Source: Actinacidiphila acididurans
Lineage (GTDB): Bacteria; Actinomycetota; Actinomycetes; Streptomycetales; Streptomycetaceae
DNA: 64,000 nucleotides
Direction: 5' to 3'
Assembly: GCF_016918855.1 (NCBI RefSeq)
Contig: NZ_JADKYB010000001.1
Span: 310,001 to 374,000, forward strand
In this document: piece after piece, positions 32,644 through 43,756 of the stretch
Layout: the number at the start of each line of letters is the position of its first letter
How positions within the stretch are numbered: position 1 is the first letter of the stretch
Made by a program: the position numbers and the translations under genes
Notes under the pieces: model-generated
Database searches by the model: none
What the model was told of the DNA's origin: nothing
The model's input: only the letters and a program-made list of their open reading frames with translations

Positions 32644-35600
32644 GGCGCTGGGTGTTCCCACGCCGAGGGAGAAGATGTGCATGGCCACGACGCCCGAGGT
32701 GACGCCGGTGCTGACGTAGGGCAGCACCACGGCCTTGACGGTCTTGCTCGGGTCGATGGGCACCGCCGCGTAGTAGACGTGGACCTTCTGGTTGTTCCTG
32801 CCGCCCTGGTTGTTGATGTACGGCAGGGTCGCGGCGATGTCTGTACCGGCCAGCGCGGAGCTCGACCACCAGTCGGCGAAACCGACGCTGTAGGGCTGCG
32901 TGGTGCCGTCGGTGTAGATGACCGTGCCGGAGCCCGAGGCGTTGCCCGTGGACGACGACCCGAGGAAGGCCAGGGTGCTGCCGGAACCGGTCACCGGGAC
33001 GGTCTGCCCGCCGGCGGCGATGTTGTCCGGCGTGCCGACGGCGGAGTCGGGCCACTGCAGGTTCATGCCGTCGTGGTGGAAGGCGGCACCCGGGCGGATT
33101 CCCGTCGCGTTCAGCGCCTGCGCGGAGTAGCTGTTGCCGCCGCCGTCGAAGCTGCCCGCCTTGGTGTTGGAGTCGTCGCTGACACCGGTGTTGTCGTAGG
33201 CGGCGGCCACCGACGGGTAGGGGATGTTGACCGACGCGGTGTCGGTGTACGGTGCGCCGCCGGACACCGTCGCCTGGGCGGTCAGCCCGTAGCTGCCCTG
33301 CGTGGCATCGGCCGGCGCGGTCAGCTTCCAGGTGGTCGTGGCCTTCTGCCCGGCCGCGACGCTGGCGAAGGTGCTCGGGCTGGTGGCCTCCGCGGTCCAG
33401 CCGTCGGGCGCGGTGAGGGAGAGCGAGACGTTGCTCACCGGCGCGGTGCCGCCGTTGGTGTACGAGGCGGTGGCGGTGATCGTGCCGCCCGCGGCGGTCA
33501 GCGCCGGAGCCGACAGGGAGACCGAGTGGTGCACGACGATCGGGGTGGTGCCGGAGACGCCGCCCACGGTGACCTTGATGGTGGCCACGCCGTCGGCGAC
33601 CGCGTGCACGGTGCCGTCGGCGTCCACCGTGGCCACGGCCGGATTGCTGCTGCTGTAGGTGACGTCGGCCTTGCTCAGGTCCACGAAGGACTGGTCGTCG
33701 TTCACGGCCTCGACGACGTTGTCGGCGGTGAGGGACGTGTCGCGCTGCTCATTGGCGGGATCGGTGTCGTCCTTGATCCACCGGTTCTTGCCCAGCAGGC
33801 TGACGGTGTCGCCCGCGTTGAGCTCGACGTTCTCCGGCTGCACGGTCACGTACTGGACCTTGGGCTTCAGCGTCCCCTGGATCTGCACCGCGGCCGTACC
33901 GGCGATGTGCGCGGAGTCCGGGCCGACCTGGAAGGCGTAGGTGCCGTTGTACACCGTCTGCCGGGCCTGCGCGGTGTCCCACATCGACAGGTCCGCGGCC
34001 TTGACCTTCATGGTCAGGTGCTGGGTCTGCCCGGGCCGCAGCACCTTGGTCTTGGCGAAGCCCTCCAGCCGCTGCTTGGGCAGTTCCACACCCGGCACGC
34101 CGAACTGGGTCGCCGCGTAGAGCTGGGCGACGGTGGCGCCGGCGACCTTGCCGGTGTTGGCGACGTCCACGCCCACGGTCACCATGCCGTTCGGGGTGAT
34201 GTGCGCCGCGTGCGCCGTGACGTTCTGGAAGGAGAAGCTGCTGTAGCTCAGGCCGTAGCCGAAGGGGTACGTGGGGGTGCCGGTGAAGTACTGGTAGGTC
34301 CGGCCCAGCCCGTCGGTCTGGGACGGGGTGAGGCCGTAGTTCTGCTTGTCCGGGAGCTGCGAGTCGTCCTTGTACCAGGTGAAGTTCAGGTGTCCGGACG
34401 GATTCTGCTTGCCGAACAGCACATCGGCGAGCGCGGTGCCCTGCGCCTGCCCGTTGAAGCCGCTGAACACGATCGAGGAGACCTTGTCCTGCACATCGTC
34501 GATCTTCATGGGGCCGTCGGACTGGATGACCAGCGCCGTCTTCTGGTTGCCCAGCGCCGACACCTGGTCGATCAGGGAGTGGTAGTTGCCCGGCATCGCC
34601 AGGTTCGTCCGGTCCTTGCCCTCGTCCGCGTTGGCCTGGGTGGTGCCGACGAATTCGACGACCAGGTCCGCGGCCTTGATGTCGGCCTTGGTCTGGTCGG
34701 ACAGCACCGCGTCGCCCGTCGCGGTCGGGGAGGTGCCGGCCGCGTCGTAGACCACCGAGGCGGACGGGTCGGCCGCGGCCACCGCGTCCTTGATGCCCTG
34801 CAGCGGGCTGGTGGTGTGGTCGGGCTGGCCGCTGTACAGGCCCAGGGTCGTATTGGCAGCCTGGTCGCCCAGCACCACGATGTGCTTGGCTGTCGCCGCG
34901 TCGGCGGGCAGCAGGGGCGCGCTCGTACCCGCGGGGGTGCTGTTCTGCAGCAGCACCAGCGAGTTGTCGGCGACCTTGGTCGCCAGCGCCTGGTGCGCCG
35001 GGCTCTCGATCTGGTCCTTGGTGATCGAGGTGTACGGCACCGAACCCGGCGGGTCGAACTCGCCGGTCTCCATGCGGATGGTGAACACCTTCACCAGCGC
35101 GGTGTCGATGACGCCCTCGCTCAGGATGCCCGCGTCGATCGCCGCCTGGATGTTGGCCGTGGTGGCCTCGTCCCCGGTGCAGTTCAGGTCGGTGCCGGCC
35201 CGCAGGGCGTACGCCTGCCCGCCCGCGGCACCCGGCACCTTCGTACCCGTGGACGTGTTGGTCCACGTCGAGGTGTCGCCCTGCTTGTCCGTCGACCACC
35301 CCGGCGGCGCCCACGCGTGCCCGCTCGGCGGATTCTTGTACGTGGTCCCGACCGCGCCGCAGTCGGAGGTGATGTAGCCGTTGAACCCGTAGGTGCGCTG
35401 GGCCAGTTCGTTGGTGGTGTACGTGTCCGCCACCGACGGCGTGCCGTTGATCGCGTTGTACGACGTCATCAGGCCGGCCACGTGCGCCTGCTCGATGAGG
35501 CTGCGGAACTGCGCGGTGTAGTAGTCCCGCAGATTCGTGTCGGTGGTGTCCGAGCTGATGCCGGTGCGGTTGTCCTCGACGTTGTTCAGCGCGTAGTGCT

Positions 35601-36300
35601 TGGCCGTGGCCGCGACCTTCAGGTAGCCCGTGGTCGACTGGCCGGTCTGCGTCTGGCCCTGGTAACCGTCGATGAACTGGCCGGCCATCTGGCCCACGAA
35701 GTACGGGTCCTCGCCGAACGCCTCGTCGGTACGGCCCCAGCGCGGGTCGCGGTCGAGGTTCACCGTGGGGGCCCAGAAGGTCAGCGAGCCGTAGTCGCTG
35801 GCGGACTTGCCGAGGTTGTTCTGGCCCTTGCCGAACAGCGACTTGTCCAGGAAACCGCGCACCTCGTCGGAGATCGCGCTGGTCTCCTGGTAGATCAGGC
35901 CGCGGTCCCAGGACATGGAGGAGGCGAAGTTGGTGGGGAAGCTGGTGGCGTGGACGCCGCCCTGGACGCCGCCGTTGTTCTGGTCGGCGCCCAGGGAGTT
36001 CACGCCGTGCTGGCCCTCGCTCCAGTACGTGTACTGCTGCACGCCCAGCCGCGGGATGGCCGGGCCGCTGTTGGTGCTGAGCTGCTGGACCTTCTCCGCC
36101 AGCGTCATCCGCGACACCAGGTCCGCGGCTCGCTCCTCGAAGGAGTAGTGCGTGTCCAGGTAGATCGGGGTGGTCGTCGCCGTCGCCCGCGGCGCCTCGG
36201 CCAGTGCCGTACCGCCGCCGTACGTCGCGCTCAGCGTCATCGCGCACGCCATAGCGCACAGCGCGGCGAGTCCGGCTCGTCGGCGCTTTCGCTGATCCAT
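32248..36300 (-). CDS. Secreted glycoside hydrolase family 3 enzyme, multidomain
   Basis: A 1350-residue exported glycosidase. Signal peptide at residues 1-34 (basic RKRRR then hydrophobic stretch). The GH3 (alpha/beta)8 domain has 'WSEGQHGVNSLG', 'DPRWGRTDEAFGEDPYFVGQ', 'KHYALNN' and 'YNAINGTPS'. The nucleophile is Asp313 in 'GYITSDCGAVGTT'; SDCGA and the WxEGxHG pattern are typical of the beta-xylosidase/arabinofuranosidase-like branch. The C-terminal GH3 domain and FN3-like module ('PGVELPKQRLEGFAKT') follow, then a Big2-like domain ('TYSSSNPAVATVDADGTV'), a NEW3-like domain, a jelly-roll-like segment and three fascin-like repeats. GGAGG precedes the ATG. Probably attacks plant polysaccharide outside the cell. 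Confidence 0.92.
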   Translation of the reverse strand: MDQRKRRRAGLAALCAMACAMTLSATYGGGTALAEAPRATATTTPIYLDTHYSFEERAADLVSRMTLAEKVQQLSTNSGPAIPRLGVQQYTYWSEGQHGVNSLGADQNNGGVQGGVHATSFPTNFASSMSWDRGLIYQETSAISDEVRGFLDKSLFGKGQNNLGKSASDYGSLTFWAPTVNLDRDPRWGRTDEAFGEDPYFVGQMAGQFIDGYQGQTQTGQSTTGYLKVAATAKHYALNNVEDNRTGISSDTTDTNLRDYYTAQFRSLIEQAHVAGLMTSYNAINGTPSVADTYTTNELAQRTYGFNGYITSDCGAVGTTYKNPPSGHAWAPPGWSTDKQGDTSTWTNTSTGTKVPGAAGGQAYALRAGTDLNCTGDEATTANIQAAIDAGILSEGVIDTALVKVFTIRMETGEFDPPGSVPYTSITKDQIESPAHQALATKVADNSLVLLQNSTPAGTSAPLLPADAATAKHIVVLGDQAANTTLGLYSGQPDHTTSPLQGIKDAVAAADPSASVVYDAAGTSPTATGDAVLSDQTKADIKAADLVVEFVGTTQANADEGKDRTNLAMPGNYHSLIDQVSALGNQKTALVIQSDGPMKIDDVQDKVSSIVFSGFNGQAQGTALADVLFGKQNPSGHLNFTWYKDDSQLPDKQNYGLTPSQTDGLGRTYQYFTGTPTYPFGYGLSYSSFSFQNVTAHAAHITPNGMVTVGVDVANTGKVAGATVAQLYAATQFGVPGVELPKQRLEGFAKTKVLRPGQTQHLTMKVKAADLSMWDTAQARQTVYNGTYAFQVGPDSAHIAGTAAVQIQGTLKPKVQYVTVQPENVELNAGDTVSLLGKNRWIKDDTDPANEQRDTSLTADNVVEAVNDDQSFVDLSKADVTYSSSNPAVATVDADGTVHAVADGVATIKVTVGGVSGTTPIVVHHSVSLSAPALTAAGGTITATASYTNGGTAPVSNVSLSLTAPDGWTAEATSPSTFASVAAGQKATTTWKLTAPADATQGSYGLTAQATVSGGAPYTDTASVNIPYPSVAAAYDNTGVSDDSNTKAGSFDGGGNSYSAQALNATGIRPGAAFHHDGMNLQWPDSAVGTPDNIAAGGQTVPVTGSGSTLAFLGSSSTGNASGSGTVIYTDGTTQPYSVGFADWWSSSALAGTDIAATLPYINNQGGRNNQKVHVYYAAVPIDPSKTVKAVVLPYVSTGVTSGVVAMHIFSLGVGTPSAKTVVSLRAHADNEYVTADTAGTKSLIADSTTIGAAQSYDLVNNNDGSVSLLAHANTEYVTAENGGKAPLIANRTAIGPWESFDLSYNPDGSISLRAHANNQYVSAENSGADPLIADSTTIGPAQSFDLVYD

Positions 36301-36556
36301 CCTGCCTCCGTCGTCATCGCATGAGGTCCTCCTGCTCCGGCGACGGGGTTACGCCTAAAGCCGAAGAAACCTCGGTGTGACTTCGTTGTCAATGTGGCAG
36401 CTTCACGCCCGCCTTACACTGCGTCAAGACGTGTGACAGGACTCAGCATTGAGTGTTTTGATCGCTGCTGTACAAAGGTGCTGAGGCTCGGCCCTGGCCG
36501 TGCCCTGGCCCGGGGGAGCCGCCGATCGGTAGGATCGGCTGGCTGGAGGGGATGTG

Positions 36557-36937
36557 GTGTTGCAAGCTCTGTACAGCGGGGAAACCAGAGAGCTCGAGCT
36601 CTCTGGGACGCGTCGGGGGCTCCTGGCACTCGGACAGCTGCTGCGGGGGGAAGCTGGAAGCTGCGCTCTCTCGGAGAACCGGCGTTCGTTCCCGTACGAG
36701 AGGTCGCTGTCCGAGATCGCGTTCTGGGAGGACCCGGAGCGCGACACGGCTTCGATCGTCACGGAGGGCCGGATCCTGAGGATCCAGGGAGGGCGGGAAG
36801 CCCTCGACCTCCTCGCCGGCAACATCGAGGACTTCGCTTCCGAGGCGGGTGCCGGCGATCATTGCCATGTCGACTCCCCAACATGCGACTACATCGCGCC
36901 GGAGTCGGACCCGCTCGTGATTGCGTTCATGGCGTGA
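36557..36937 (+). CDS. Imm32-type immunity protein, orphan
   Basis: About 126 residues from a GTG at 36557, with GGAGGGG five bases upstream (a GTG one codon earlier is also open). The sequence, including 'LELSGTRRGLLALGQLLR' near the start and 'ILRIQGGREALDLLAGNIEDF' in the middle, resembles Imm32, a family of immunity proteins found next to polymorphic toxins. It has no toxin partner in the window. The preceding 36301-36553 region holds the GH3 promoter and no other gene. A cytosolic protective role is inferred from family only. Confidence 0.72.
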   Translation: MLQALYSGETRELELSGTRRGLLALGQLLRGEAGSCALSENRRSFPYERSLSEIAFWEDPERDTASIVTEGRILRIQGGREALDLLAGNIEDFASEAGAGDHCHVDSPTCDYIAPESDPLVIAFMA

Positions 36938-37139
36938 GCGGAGAGCTCTCGGCCACACGGTGGTTGAGCCCGCAGGCCCCAGCGTGAGAGAGCGATCGTG
37001 GGCCTGGCCGGGTGCCGGTCGGCCTCCGCTGAGGCCAAAGCCACTCACAGCGAACTCAACGAACACCTCAGCAGAGGGACATGGCAGATCCCAAACGCGG
37101 TCTGATGCCTGCTGGAGGCTGCGGAGGGCAAGGCGGAAT

Positions 37140-38003
37140 ACGTCGGACCGCTACCGCTTGACCTACCCCCGTGAACTGATCGACGACCTTGTCGGCTTGC
37201 AGCCCGCGACGGTTCTCGATGTCGGATGCGGCACCGGAAAGGCCGCCGTGGCTCTCCTCGGACGTGGTCTGTCCGTCCTCGGCGTCGAGTTGGACGAGCG
37301 GATGGCCCAGGTCGCTCGCGGCCATGGTGTTGACGTGCAGGTTTCCGCTTTCGAGTCATGGGACTCGGCTGGGCGCACGTTCGACCTCGTCACCTGCGGT
37401 GATGCATGGCACTGGATCGACCCCGTACGTGGGGTCGCAAAGGCCGCGGAGGTGCTGGACACGGGTGGGACCATCGCGCGGTTCTGGACCTCAACGGTAT
37501 TGGACGAGGAATTCAGCGTTGCGTTCGATCCGATCTACCGCAGTTATGCGCCGGAAGTCGTACAGGTATGGCGTTCGGCACAGGGCAAGCCGCGGGTTCA
37601 CGCCTCCCGTGCCGATCTCTTCGAACGAAGCGCCGCATTCTCGCCGGTAGGGATGAGGAGTTACCGGTGGGAGCGTAGCTTCGGCGGCGATGAATGGGTC
37701 GGTCTTGCGGGAACCGTCAGCGATCACCAGCGTCTTGGGACCGAGCGCCTCACGGCCTTGCTCCGGGCGCTCCGTTTGAGGATCGATGAGCTCGGCGGCA
37801 CTGTCCACTCTCGCCAGGAGACATACGTTCTGCTCGCCCAGCGGGTCCAGCAGGAAGGTTTCGAGCAATGCTCAAGACCTCGTCGAGTCCGCCCGGGCTC
37901 GCCGGCGTGCTGTGAACGCACCCCGTTCGTCGCCCCCGCCCGCGCCGGAGCCCGTCTTGAACGCGGCGACCTCGTCGAACGCCCCGAGAACCTCGCGGCA
38001 TGA
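37140..38003 (+). CDS. Class I SAM methyltransferase with unclear ends, possibly decayed
   Basis: Similarity to class I methyltransferases runs from 'DRYRLTYPRELIDDL' through motif I 'VLDVGCGTGKAAVALLGRG', acidic 'GVELDERM', 'FDLVTCGDAWHWIDP' and ends near 'ETYVLLAQRV' at about 37848. Homologues normally begin some 20 residues earlier with an F-x-x-x-A-x-x-Y segment; here no in-frame start gives it, and another phase just upstream reads 'EAAEGKAEY', hinting at a frameshift near 37140. Some 50 extra residues of unrelated composition follow the usual end. Function, if any, is uncertain. Confidence 0.6.
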   Translation, partial: TSDRYRLTYPRELIDDLVGLQPATVLDVGCGTGKAAVALLGRGLSVLGVELDERMAQVARGHGVDVQVSAFESWDSAGRTFDLVTCGDAWHWIDPVRGVAKAAEVLDTGGTIARFWTSTVLDEEFSVAFDPIYRSYAPEVVQVWRSAQGKPRVHASRADLFERSAAFSPVGMRSYRWERSFGGDEWVGLAGTVSDHQRLGTERLTALLRALRLRIDELGGTVHSRQETYVLLAQRVQQEGFEQCSRPRRVRPGSPACCERTPFVAPARAGARLERGDLVERPENLAA

Positions 38004-38072
38004 ACAGCCGCAACCGGTCCATGGAATCTGACCATCGCCGGGCAACGGTGCTGCCGCCCCTGCCCGGGGGGC

Positions 38073-38409
38073 TCGAATGTTCGGTCGCTTACCGGTCACG
38101 CAGTCGTCGCCACCGCCATGACCGACCAGGCCGTACACGCCCGGGGCCCGGACGGTTTCGCCTTCACGAGTCCGGTACGCCCGGTGACTGCGGACAAACG
38201 TCCAGGTCCACGGTGACGAACGCGGCCTGATCACCCTGGCCGACGGCCTTGCCGGGCGGCGAGAGCTGAGCATCGAACTCCACCGCGCTCAGGACAGCAG
38301 CAGAGGGCGTGGGCGGTCCCTCCTCGCCGATGCCCTTTCTCTGGTCCCGGAAGGCGAACCGGTCTTCGCTGCCGTTTCCCCGGGCAACGCCCGCTCCCTG
38401 CGCGCCTTC
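38073..38409 (+). pseudogene. GNAT acetyltransferase remnant, frameshifted and truncated
   Basis: Two blocks in different phases look like one GNAT-type gene: 'AVVATAMTDQAVHARGPDGF' near 38090-38150, then 'VQVHGDERGLITLADGLAGR' and 'LLADALSLVPEGEPVF' with 'SPGNARSLRAF' from 38200 to 38409. The last motif (PGNxxSLRAF) is typical of acetyltransferase cofactor sites; normally an AAGF segment follows, but the sequence changes abruptly there. A stop (38188) separates the blocks. It is a broken gene. Confidence 0.55.
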
Positions 38410-38411
38410 CG

Positions 38412-38550
38412 TGGAGGAACGGATAGCGGTCGCCTCCGCGCCCCCGCCGGCCGCAGCGGCCGACCCCGTGCCACCGCGCAGTGCCGCGTACCCGCCCGCC
38501 GCGGCCAGTGCCGTACCTCGCAACACATGCCGCCGGGTGACATCCCCCAT
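38412..38550 (-). pseudogene. 5' fragment of a Tat-exported protein gene
   Basis: From an ATG at 38550 the leftward strand encodes a clear twin-arginine leader, 'MGDVTRRHVLRGTALAAAGG' followed by an Ala/Gly-rich cleavage region. After about 46 codons the sequence turns into the antisense of the GNAT remnant, so only the leader survives. The open frame continues to 38164 but carries no family. Confidence 0.5.
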
Positions 38551-38559
38551 GATTTCCGC

Positions 38560-38940
38560 CCCCGTTCCTGACCCTCTACCACGCCACCGCGGTCGCGGCG
38601 CCGACGCCCCGACTCTCCCGCGCCCCATCTTCGCCGCGCACTGCGGCCACCACGCCCTTCCCCTCCGGGGCCAGCCCCCCGACCGAAGTGGCCCGTTGTT
38701 TCTAACGATGAAAAGAATGTCGCTTCCTGTGGGCCGGTTCGGGTGGCAGCCCGGTGGCCGGGCTCGGCGAGAGCAGGACGCTGCGTCGACCGGCGGCCGG
38801 CGAGTGCTGGTCCGGACGGGTGCCCGGCGGCGCGCCGCGCGGGGCGCGCCCGTCGGAGCAGAACCTTCGGGCACATCACCGCAGTTGAGAGGGCGTGCCC
38901 GGCCCCCGGGCCCCGCACCGGCGTGCAGCGGTTCGCCGCG
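38560..38940. other. Gene-free stretch upstream of the GH2 gene
   Basis: No frame here has convincing coding character; the several long frames are phase shadows. It separates the decayed GNAT/Tat segment from the GH2 promoter region and contains no repeats that I can see. Confidence 0.5.
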
Positions 38941-38950
38941 CCGGATTTTT

Positions 38951-39031
38951 CGCAAACTTTGCGCGGGGGGTGGACGCCGCCGGACCGTGCTGGTTTCATT
39001 CTCGGCGGTCCAGGTTTGCAACGTTGGAAAC
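38951..39031. promoter_or_regulatory. LacI-type operators upstream of the GH2 gene
   Basis: CGCAAA-C-TTTGCG at 38951-38963 is a perfect inverted repeat. An 18-bp palindrome with 16 matching positions around the centre CAACGTTG lies at 39014-39031. The CG-centred even palindrome is the classical LacI/GalR-family site. It lies 67 bp before the GTG start, so sugar-responsive repression is likely. No LacI gene is in the window. Confidence 0.6.
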
Positions 39032-39097
39032 ATGGCGGAGGCACGCAGCTTCGCCCTGCCTGGACGCCGAGTTCTCCCACGGAGAGGTGTATCCGCA

Positions 39098-41749
<2,652 letters not shown>

Positions 41750-41779
41750 CCCGGCTGACACCGACCCTGTCAACACCAT

Positions 41780-41814
41780 CCGGGTCCGGCGGCAGCCGAT
41801 GCCGCCGGACCCGG
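41780..41814. terminator. 15-bp perfect hairpin between convergent genes
   Basis: Arms 41780-41794 and 41800-41814 are exact complements around a 5-nt loop (GCCGA). It follows the GH2 stop by 31 bp and lies 59 bp past the convergent ABC permease stop; probably bidirectional. Confidence 0.8.
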
Positions 41815-41872
41815 GCCACGACTCACTTCCCGACGCCCGCGGTCCTCGGCCACACCGCTCCGGACGGCGGTC

Positions 41873-42655
41873 TCAGCGCCTCGTGGCGCCGTTGAACAGC
41901 GAGCGCGACCAGGCGTAGCCGACCAGGGCGATGCCGACGCACCAGGCGAGGGAGATCCAGCCGTCGTTGCCGATGCGCGAGCCGGAGAGCAGGCCGCGCA
42001 GGGTCTCGGTCATGGGCGTGAACGGCTGGTTCTCGGCGAACCAGCGCAGGCCCGGCGACATGGAGTCGGCCGGCACGAACGCGGAGCCGAGGAACGGCAG
42101 GAACTGGATCAGCAGGGGCTTGTTGCTCGCGGACTCGACGGTCTTGGAGATCAGGCCGAGCGCCGCCGACAGCCAGGTGACCCCGAAGGCGATGGCCGTG
42201 AGGAAGCCCGCCGCGGCAAGCCATTCGAGCGGGGTCGCCCCGGACCGGAAGCCGACGGCGAGTGCCACCGCCACGACCAGGACGGCACTCGCCATCGTCT
42301 GGATGACGCTGCCGACGACATGGCCGGTCATGAACGACGACCGGGTGATGTTCATGGTGCGGAAGCGGTTGATGATGCCCTCGGTCATGTCGGAGCAGAT
42401 CGCGATGGAGGTCGACATCGAGCCGGCGGCCACCCCCATCACGATGATCCCGGGCGTCAGGTAGTCGAGGTACGCGCCCCGGCCGCCGCCCATCCCGGCG
42501 CCGATCGCGTCACCGAAGGCGTACACGAACAGCAGCAGCATCAGGATCGGGGTCATGGCGCTGCCGAATCCCACGGCCGGATAGCGGATCGCGTGCTTGA
42601 GGTTGCGCCGCAGCATCGTCATGGAGTCGTGCACGGCGTAGGCGAGGGTGCTCAT
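41873..42655 (-). CDS. ABC transporter permease (DrrB-like)
   Basis: A 260-residue ABC-2-type permease with about six membrane segments. It opens 'AYAVHDSMTMLRRNLKHAIRYP' and contains 'GIIVMGVAAGSMSTSIAICSDMTEGIINRFRTM', the family's conserved cytoplasmic loop, and 'LPFLGSAFVPADSMSPGLRWFAENQPFTPMTE' near the end. Its ATG overlaps the stop of the ATPase gene by four bases, so the two are coupled. Together they form a DrrAB-like exporter; the substrate, perhaps an antibiotic or lipid, is unknown. Confidence 0.9.
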   Translation of the reverse strand: MSTLAYAVHDSMTMLRRNLKHAIRYPAVGFGSAMTPILMLLLFVYAFGDAIGAGMGGGRGAYLDYLTPGIIVMGVAAGSMSTSIAICSDMTEGIINRFRTMNITRSSFMTGHVVGSVIQTMASAVLVVAVALAVGFRSGATPLEWLAAAGFLTAIAFGVTWLSAALGLISKTVESASNKPLLIQFLPFLGSAFVPADSMSPGLRWFAENQPFTPMTETLRGLLSGSRIGNDGWISLAWCVGIALVGYAWSRSLFNGATRR

Positions 42656-43677
42656 CGCGGGGTCTCCTCGGGGTGCGGCGGGGCGGCGGTGCCGGTCGTG
42701 CCGCGGTCGGTCGTGCCGTGGCCGGTCAGGGCGAGGAACACGTCGTCGAGGTCGGGGGTGTGCACCGAGAAGTCGGCGGCCCGTATGCCGGCGGTGTCGA
42801 GCCGGTCGAGCAGGGTGCGCAGTGTGCCGAGGCCGCCGTCGCCCGCCACGCGCAGGGCGAGGTTCTCGTCGTCCTGGCCGGCGCCGGGGAAGGCGGCGGC
42901 CGCGCGTCCGTACGCGGCGGGGTCGGGGAACCGCAGCCGTACGTGGCTGCCGGGGATCCGCGCCTTGAGCTCGTCGGCCGTGCCCTCGGCGACGATCCGG
43001 CCGTCGTCGAGGACGGCGATACGGTCGGCCAGTTGGTCGGCCTCCTCCAGGTACTGGGTGGTGAGGAAGACGGTGGTGCCGCCGGCGACCAGCGAGCGGA
43101 CCGTGTCCCACATGGTGCGGCGGCTGCGCGGGTCGAGGCCGGTCGTCGGCTCGTCCAGGAAGAGCACCTGGGGGGCGCCGACCAGCGTCATGGCGAGGTC
43201 GAGCCGGCGCCGCATGCCGCCGGAGAAGGTCGCGGCCCGCTTGTGCGCGACGTCCGCGATGTCGAACCGCTCCAGCAACTCCCCGGTGCGCGACCGCCCT
43301 TCACGCTTGCCGAGGCGCAGCAGGTCGGCCATGAGGAGCAGGTTCTCCTCGGCGGTGAGCAGGTCGTCGAGCGCCGCGAACTGCCCGGTGACACCGATCG
43401 CGGCGCGCACCCCGTCCGGGGACGTGGCGACGTTGTGGCCCGCGACCTGGGCCTGCCCGCCGTCGGCGGTGATCAGCGTGGACAGGATCTGCACGGTGGT
43501 GGTCTTGCCGGCCCCGTTGGGCCCGAGCAGCGCGAACACCGACCCGGCGGGGATCCGCAGGTCGATGCCGTCGAGCACGGTCTTGTCGCCGTACGCCTTG
43601 CGCAGGCCGACGGCGGAGACGGCGGCGGGTGACCCCGGGACACCACTTCTGGATGTGGGCATGACAGATGAAGGCAC
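42652..43677 (-). CDS. ABC transporter ATP-binding protein (DrrA-like)
   Basis: A 341-residue ATPase. Walker A is 'GPNGAGKTT', the signature is 'FSGGMRRRLDLAMTL', Walker B 'QVLFLDEPTTGLDPRSR', and the H-loop lies in 'VFLTTQYLEEADQLADRI'. The C-terminal extension ('FLALTGHGTTD') is typical of daunorubicin-resistance ATPases. A GTG start at 43677 has GGGAGG five bases upstream. It lies 79 bp downstream of the DUF4097 gene and overlaps the permease gene by four bases, forming an operon under the RHH regulator upstream. Confidence 0.93.
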   Translation of the reverse strand: MPSSVMPTSRSGVPGSPAAVSAVGLRKAYGDKTVLDGIDLRIPAGSVFALLGPNGAGKTTTVQILSTLITADGGQAQVAGHNVATSPDGVRAAIGVTGQFAALDDLLTAEENLLLMADLLRLGKREGRSRTGELLERFDIADVAHKRAATFSGGMRRRLDLAMTLVGAPQVLFLDEPTTGLDPRSRRTMWDTVRSLVAGGTTVFLTTQYLEEADQLADRIAVLDDGRIVAEGTADELKARIPGSHVRLRFPDPAAYGRAAAAFPGAGQDDENLALRVAGDGGLGTLRTLLDRLDTAGIRAADFSVHTPDLDDVFLALTGHGTTDRGTTGTAAPPHPEETPR

Positions 43678-43756
43678 GGAGCCCTCCCGTTCGAAGGCTG
43701 TGAAATGCGAAGGCTGTGAAATGACGGGGGAGTGGGCGAGCCGGTGGGGCCGGTGC

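Noticed and set aside
32353..36324. Rightward frame opposite the GH3 gene, about 1320 codons
   Set aside because: Composition typical of an antisense shadow; the GH3 gene has a signal peptide and conserved catalytic motifs.
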